Source: an uncultured Sphingobium sp.
GTDB taxonomy: Bacteria > Pseudomonadota > Alphaproteobacteria > Sphingomonadales > Sphingomonadaceae
Reading direction: 5' to 3'
DNA: 64,000 nucleotides
Assembly (NCBI GenBank): GCA_946885845.1
Contig: CAMPHJ010000003.1
Span: forward strand, 62,001 to 126,000
In this document: piece by piece, positions 62,372-64,000 of the stretch
Layout: each line of letters begins with the position of its first letter
Numbering within the stretch: position 1 is the first letter of the stretch
Made by a program: the position numbers and the translations under genes
The notes under the pieces: model-generated
Told to the model about the DNA's origin: nothing
The model's database searches: none
The model's input: only the letters and a program-made list of their open reading frames with translations

Positions 62372-63637
62372 TCAAGCGACCGGCGCGTCCAGCCCATAGG
62401 CCGTGTGCAGCACGCGCACCGCCAGTTCGGTCTCATCCTCGTCGATCAACACCGAAACCTTGATCTCGCTGGTGGAGATAGCCAGGATATTGATCCCGCG
62501 ATCGGCCAGGCTCTGGAACATGGTCGAAGCAACGCCCGCATGGCTCTTCATCCCGACGCCCACGACCGAGACTTTCGCTACCTTCGTGTCCGGGATCACG
62601 CGGTTGAAACCGATGACTTCCTTCTGGCTTTCCAGCACGTCCAACGCGCGCGCCAGATCCGCGCCCGGCACGGTGAAGGTTACGTCCGTCTCGCCCTTGT
62701 CGCGGCCGACATTCTGGATGATCATGTCGACGTTGATCGCAGCATCGGCCAGCGGCGCAAAGATGTGCGCCACCGCGCCCGGACGGTCCGGCACGCGGGT
62801 CAGGGTGATCTTCGCCTCATTCTTGTCATGGGCGATGCCGGTGATGAGCTGACGTTCCATCTTGTCTTCCTTGAGCTTGGCTTCCAGTTCCTCTTCGCTG
62901 ACGATCAGCGTTCCGGGGAGGTCTTCCTGGGTGGGATCATCGAAGGAGGAAAGCACCTGCACGACCACGCCTTCCTTCATGGCGAGGCCGACGGAGCGGG
63001 TCTGCAGCACCTTGGCCCCGACCGAGGCGAGTTCCAGCATTTCCTCATAGGTGACGAGGTCCAGCTTGCGCGCGCGCGCCACGATGCGCGGGTCGGTCGT
63101 GTAGACGCCGTCCACATCGGTATAGATATCGCACCGATCCGCCTTCAACGCCGCCGCCACCGCGACCGCCGAAGTATCCGAACCGCCACGACCCAAGGTC
63201 GAAATGCGGCCATCTTCCATCATGCCCTGGAAACCGGGGATCACAGCGACGGTGCCACCGCGCATCGACGCCAGCAAGTCGATCGTGTCGATCTCGCCAA
63301 TGCGCGCCTTGGCGTGGGCTTCATTCGTGCGGATCGGCAATTGCCAGCCCAGCCAGCTACGCGCATCAACGCCCATGGCTTTCAACGTCATGGCAAGCAG
63401 ACCGCTCGTCACCTGTTCGCCGCTCGCGACCACGACGTCATATTCCGCCGGATCGTACAGCGGCGACGCTTCCTTGCAGAAACCCACCAGCCGGTCGGTA
63501 TCGCCTGCCATGGCCGAAACCACGACGGCGACTTCATTGCCCTGCTCCACGACATGTTTGACGCGCGCGGCCACATTGCGAATTCGCTCCATCCCCGCCA
63601 TGGAGGTGCCGCCGAATTTCATCACGATGCGCGCCAT
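62372..63637 (-). CDS. lysC: Aspartate kinase LysC
   Basis: LysC phosphorylates aspartate, the first step to lysine, threonine and methionine. The 421-residue enzyme starts MARIVMKFGGTSMAGMERIRNVA, has VVVSAMAGDTDRL, the catalytic GRISTLGRGGSDTSAVAVAAALKADRCDIYTDVDGVYTTDPR, and two ACT domains in the last 160 residues (MERQLITGIAHDKNEAKITLTRVPDRPGAVAHIF and VSVVGVGMKSHAGVASTMFQSLADRGINILAISTSEI), which bind lysine and threonine for feedback control. The ATG at 63637 is the family start. Confidence 0.97.
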   Translation of the reverse strand: MARIVMKFGGTSMAGMERIRNVAARVKHVVEQGNEVAVVVSAMAGDTDRLVGFCKEASPLYDPAEYDVVVASGEQVTSGLLAMTLKAMGVDARSWLGWQLPIRTNEAHAKARIGEIDTIDLLASMRGGTVAVIPGFQGMMEDGRISTLGRGGSDTSAVAVAAALKADRCDIYTDVDGVYTTDPRIVARARKLDLVTYEEMLELASVGAKVLQTRSVGLAMKEGVVVQVLSSFDDPTQEDLPGTLIVSEEELEAKLKEDKMERQLITGIAHDKNEAKITLTRVPDRPGAVAHIFAPLADAAINVDMIIQNVGRDKGETDVTFTVPGADLARALDVLESQKEVIGFNRVIPDTKVAKVSVVGVGMKSHAGVASTMFQSLADRGINILAISTSEIKVSVLIDEDETELAVRVLHTAYGLDAPVA

Positions 63638-63800
63638 TGCCTGTCGAATCCGCCTGCTGATTGTAAAGAATATGTCGCCCACAGGGGCAAAACGGCGCTC
63701 CTATTAGCAGTAAAGCCGAATATGGCAAGCAAGCCCTATGAGCCGGGGAACTCCTGGCGCCATCCGCACATTCCTTTCCCGGACAGGAATGGAGGATGCG

Positions 63801-64000
63801 ATGGCAGAGATCCTTTGGGCGTTCGTCACGATTGGCGGCCCGATCTTGCTCGGCGCAATGCTGATCTTCGTCATAATGAGCAATCGTCGGCATCATAGTC
63901 AGGAAGAAATCGCCCGCACGGAAGCCGCCACGCGCGAATTGCACCGCCAGATGGATGCTGAGGACAAGGCGCTGGATGGCGAAGGTCCGCCCTTGCGGCC
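63801..64000 (+). CDS. Small membrane protein, C-terminus outside window
   Basis: The ATG at 63801 has GGAGG 5 nt upstream; an ATG 12 nt earlier is in the same frame. The 66 visible residues have one membrane helix (AEILWAFVTIGGPILLGAMLIFVIMSN), then a basic patch RRHH and a charged helix with E, R and Q. The family is not recognised. It diverges from lysC across 163 nt. Confidence 0.6.
   Translation, partial: MAEILWAFVTIGGPILLGAMLIFVIMSNRRHHSQEEIARTEAATRELHRQMDAEDKALDGEGPPLR

Overview
The window reads as chromosomal DNA of an alphaproteobacterium, most likely a sphingomonad (Sphingobium/Sphingomonas-like). The reasons are high GC with dense coding, alphaproteobacterial gene orders (lptD-surA-pdxA-rsmA divergent from pepA-holC; lnt-metK-trmB; cpoB-tilS-ftsH), sphingomonad-type families (DUF1192, DUF1013/TrcR, DUF2793, DUF6127), and a repeated palindrome of the CTGAGCTTGTCGAAG type that I recall as common in sphingomonad genomes. 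I saw no tRNA, rRNA, CRISPR, insertion sequence, integrase or transposase.

Layout. 1-6.5 kb (mostly minus strand): a lipoprotein, msrA, an acyl-CoA ligase, trcR, a glycosyltransferase/LpxH-like phosphatase pair, and a quinone oxidoreductase. 6.6-13.4 kb: DUF1192, clpA, a glutathione transferase, a Bax-inhibitor-1 protein, an RNA 2',3'-cyclic phosphodiesterase, sodC and an OmpA porin. 13.6-29.1 kb: a complete-looking gene transfer agent (GTA) cluster on the minus strand. It runs from a terS-like gene through terL, portal, DUF6127, protease, capsid, connector, DUF3168, major tail protein, gp10, chaperone, tape measure, DUF2460 fusion, DUF2163 and NlpC/P60 to tail tip and DUF2793. 29.2-37.2 kb: GST, TonB-like protein, YqaA/DedA protein, lnt, metK, a drug/metabolite exporter, trmB and an SDR. 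37.2-45.4 kb: ndk, holC, pepA, then lptD, surA, pdxA and rsmA. 45.4-57.1 kb (minus): GNAT, TPR protein, rRNA m5C methyltransferase, guaB, ftsH, a small membrane protein, tilS, cpoB, a RodZ-like protein and ptsP. 57.2-62.4 kb: an accessory block of SRPBCC/VOC/DUF1428 genes divergent from an HxlR-SCP2 regulator, a lipoprotein, a nitronate monooxygenase and a composite palindromic repeat. 62.4-64 kb: lysC and the start of a small membrane protein.

The most interesting region is the GTA cluster. It is read as one unit, with many 4-nt start/stop overlaps, yet on the transcribed strand it carries at least five well-formed intrinsic terminators between structural genes. A sixth lies only about 20 nt upstream of the first start codon, just downstream of a TTGACA promoter. 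That arrangement makes sense if expression needs processive antitermination, as reported for the Caulobacter GTA regulator GafZ. The cluster also shows a domain rearrangement (a TIM-barrel-like domain fused to the DUF2460 tail protein and absent from the tail-tip protein), an AT-rich island between terS and terL, a 68-residue protein in the head-closure slot, and two non-structural genes, one of them on the opposite strand.
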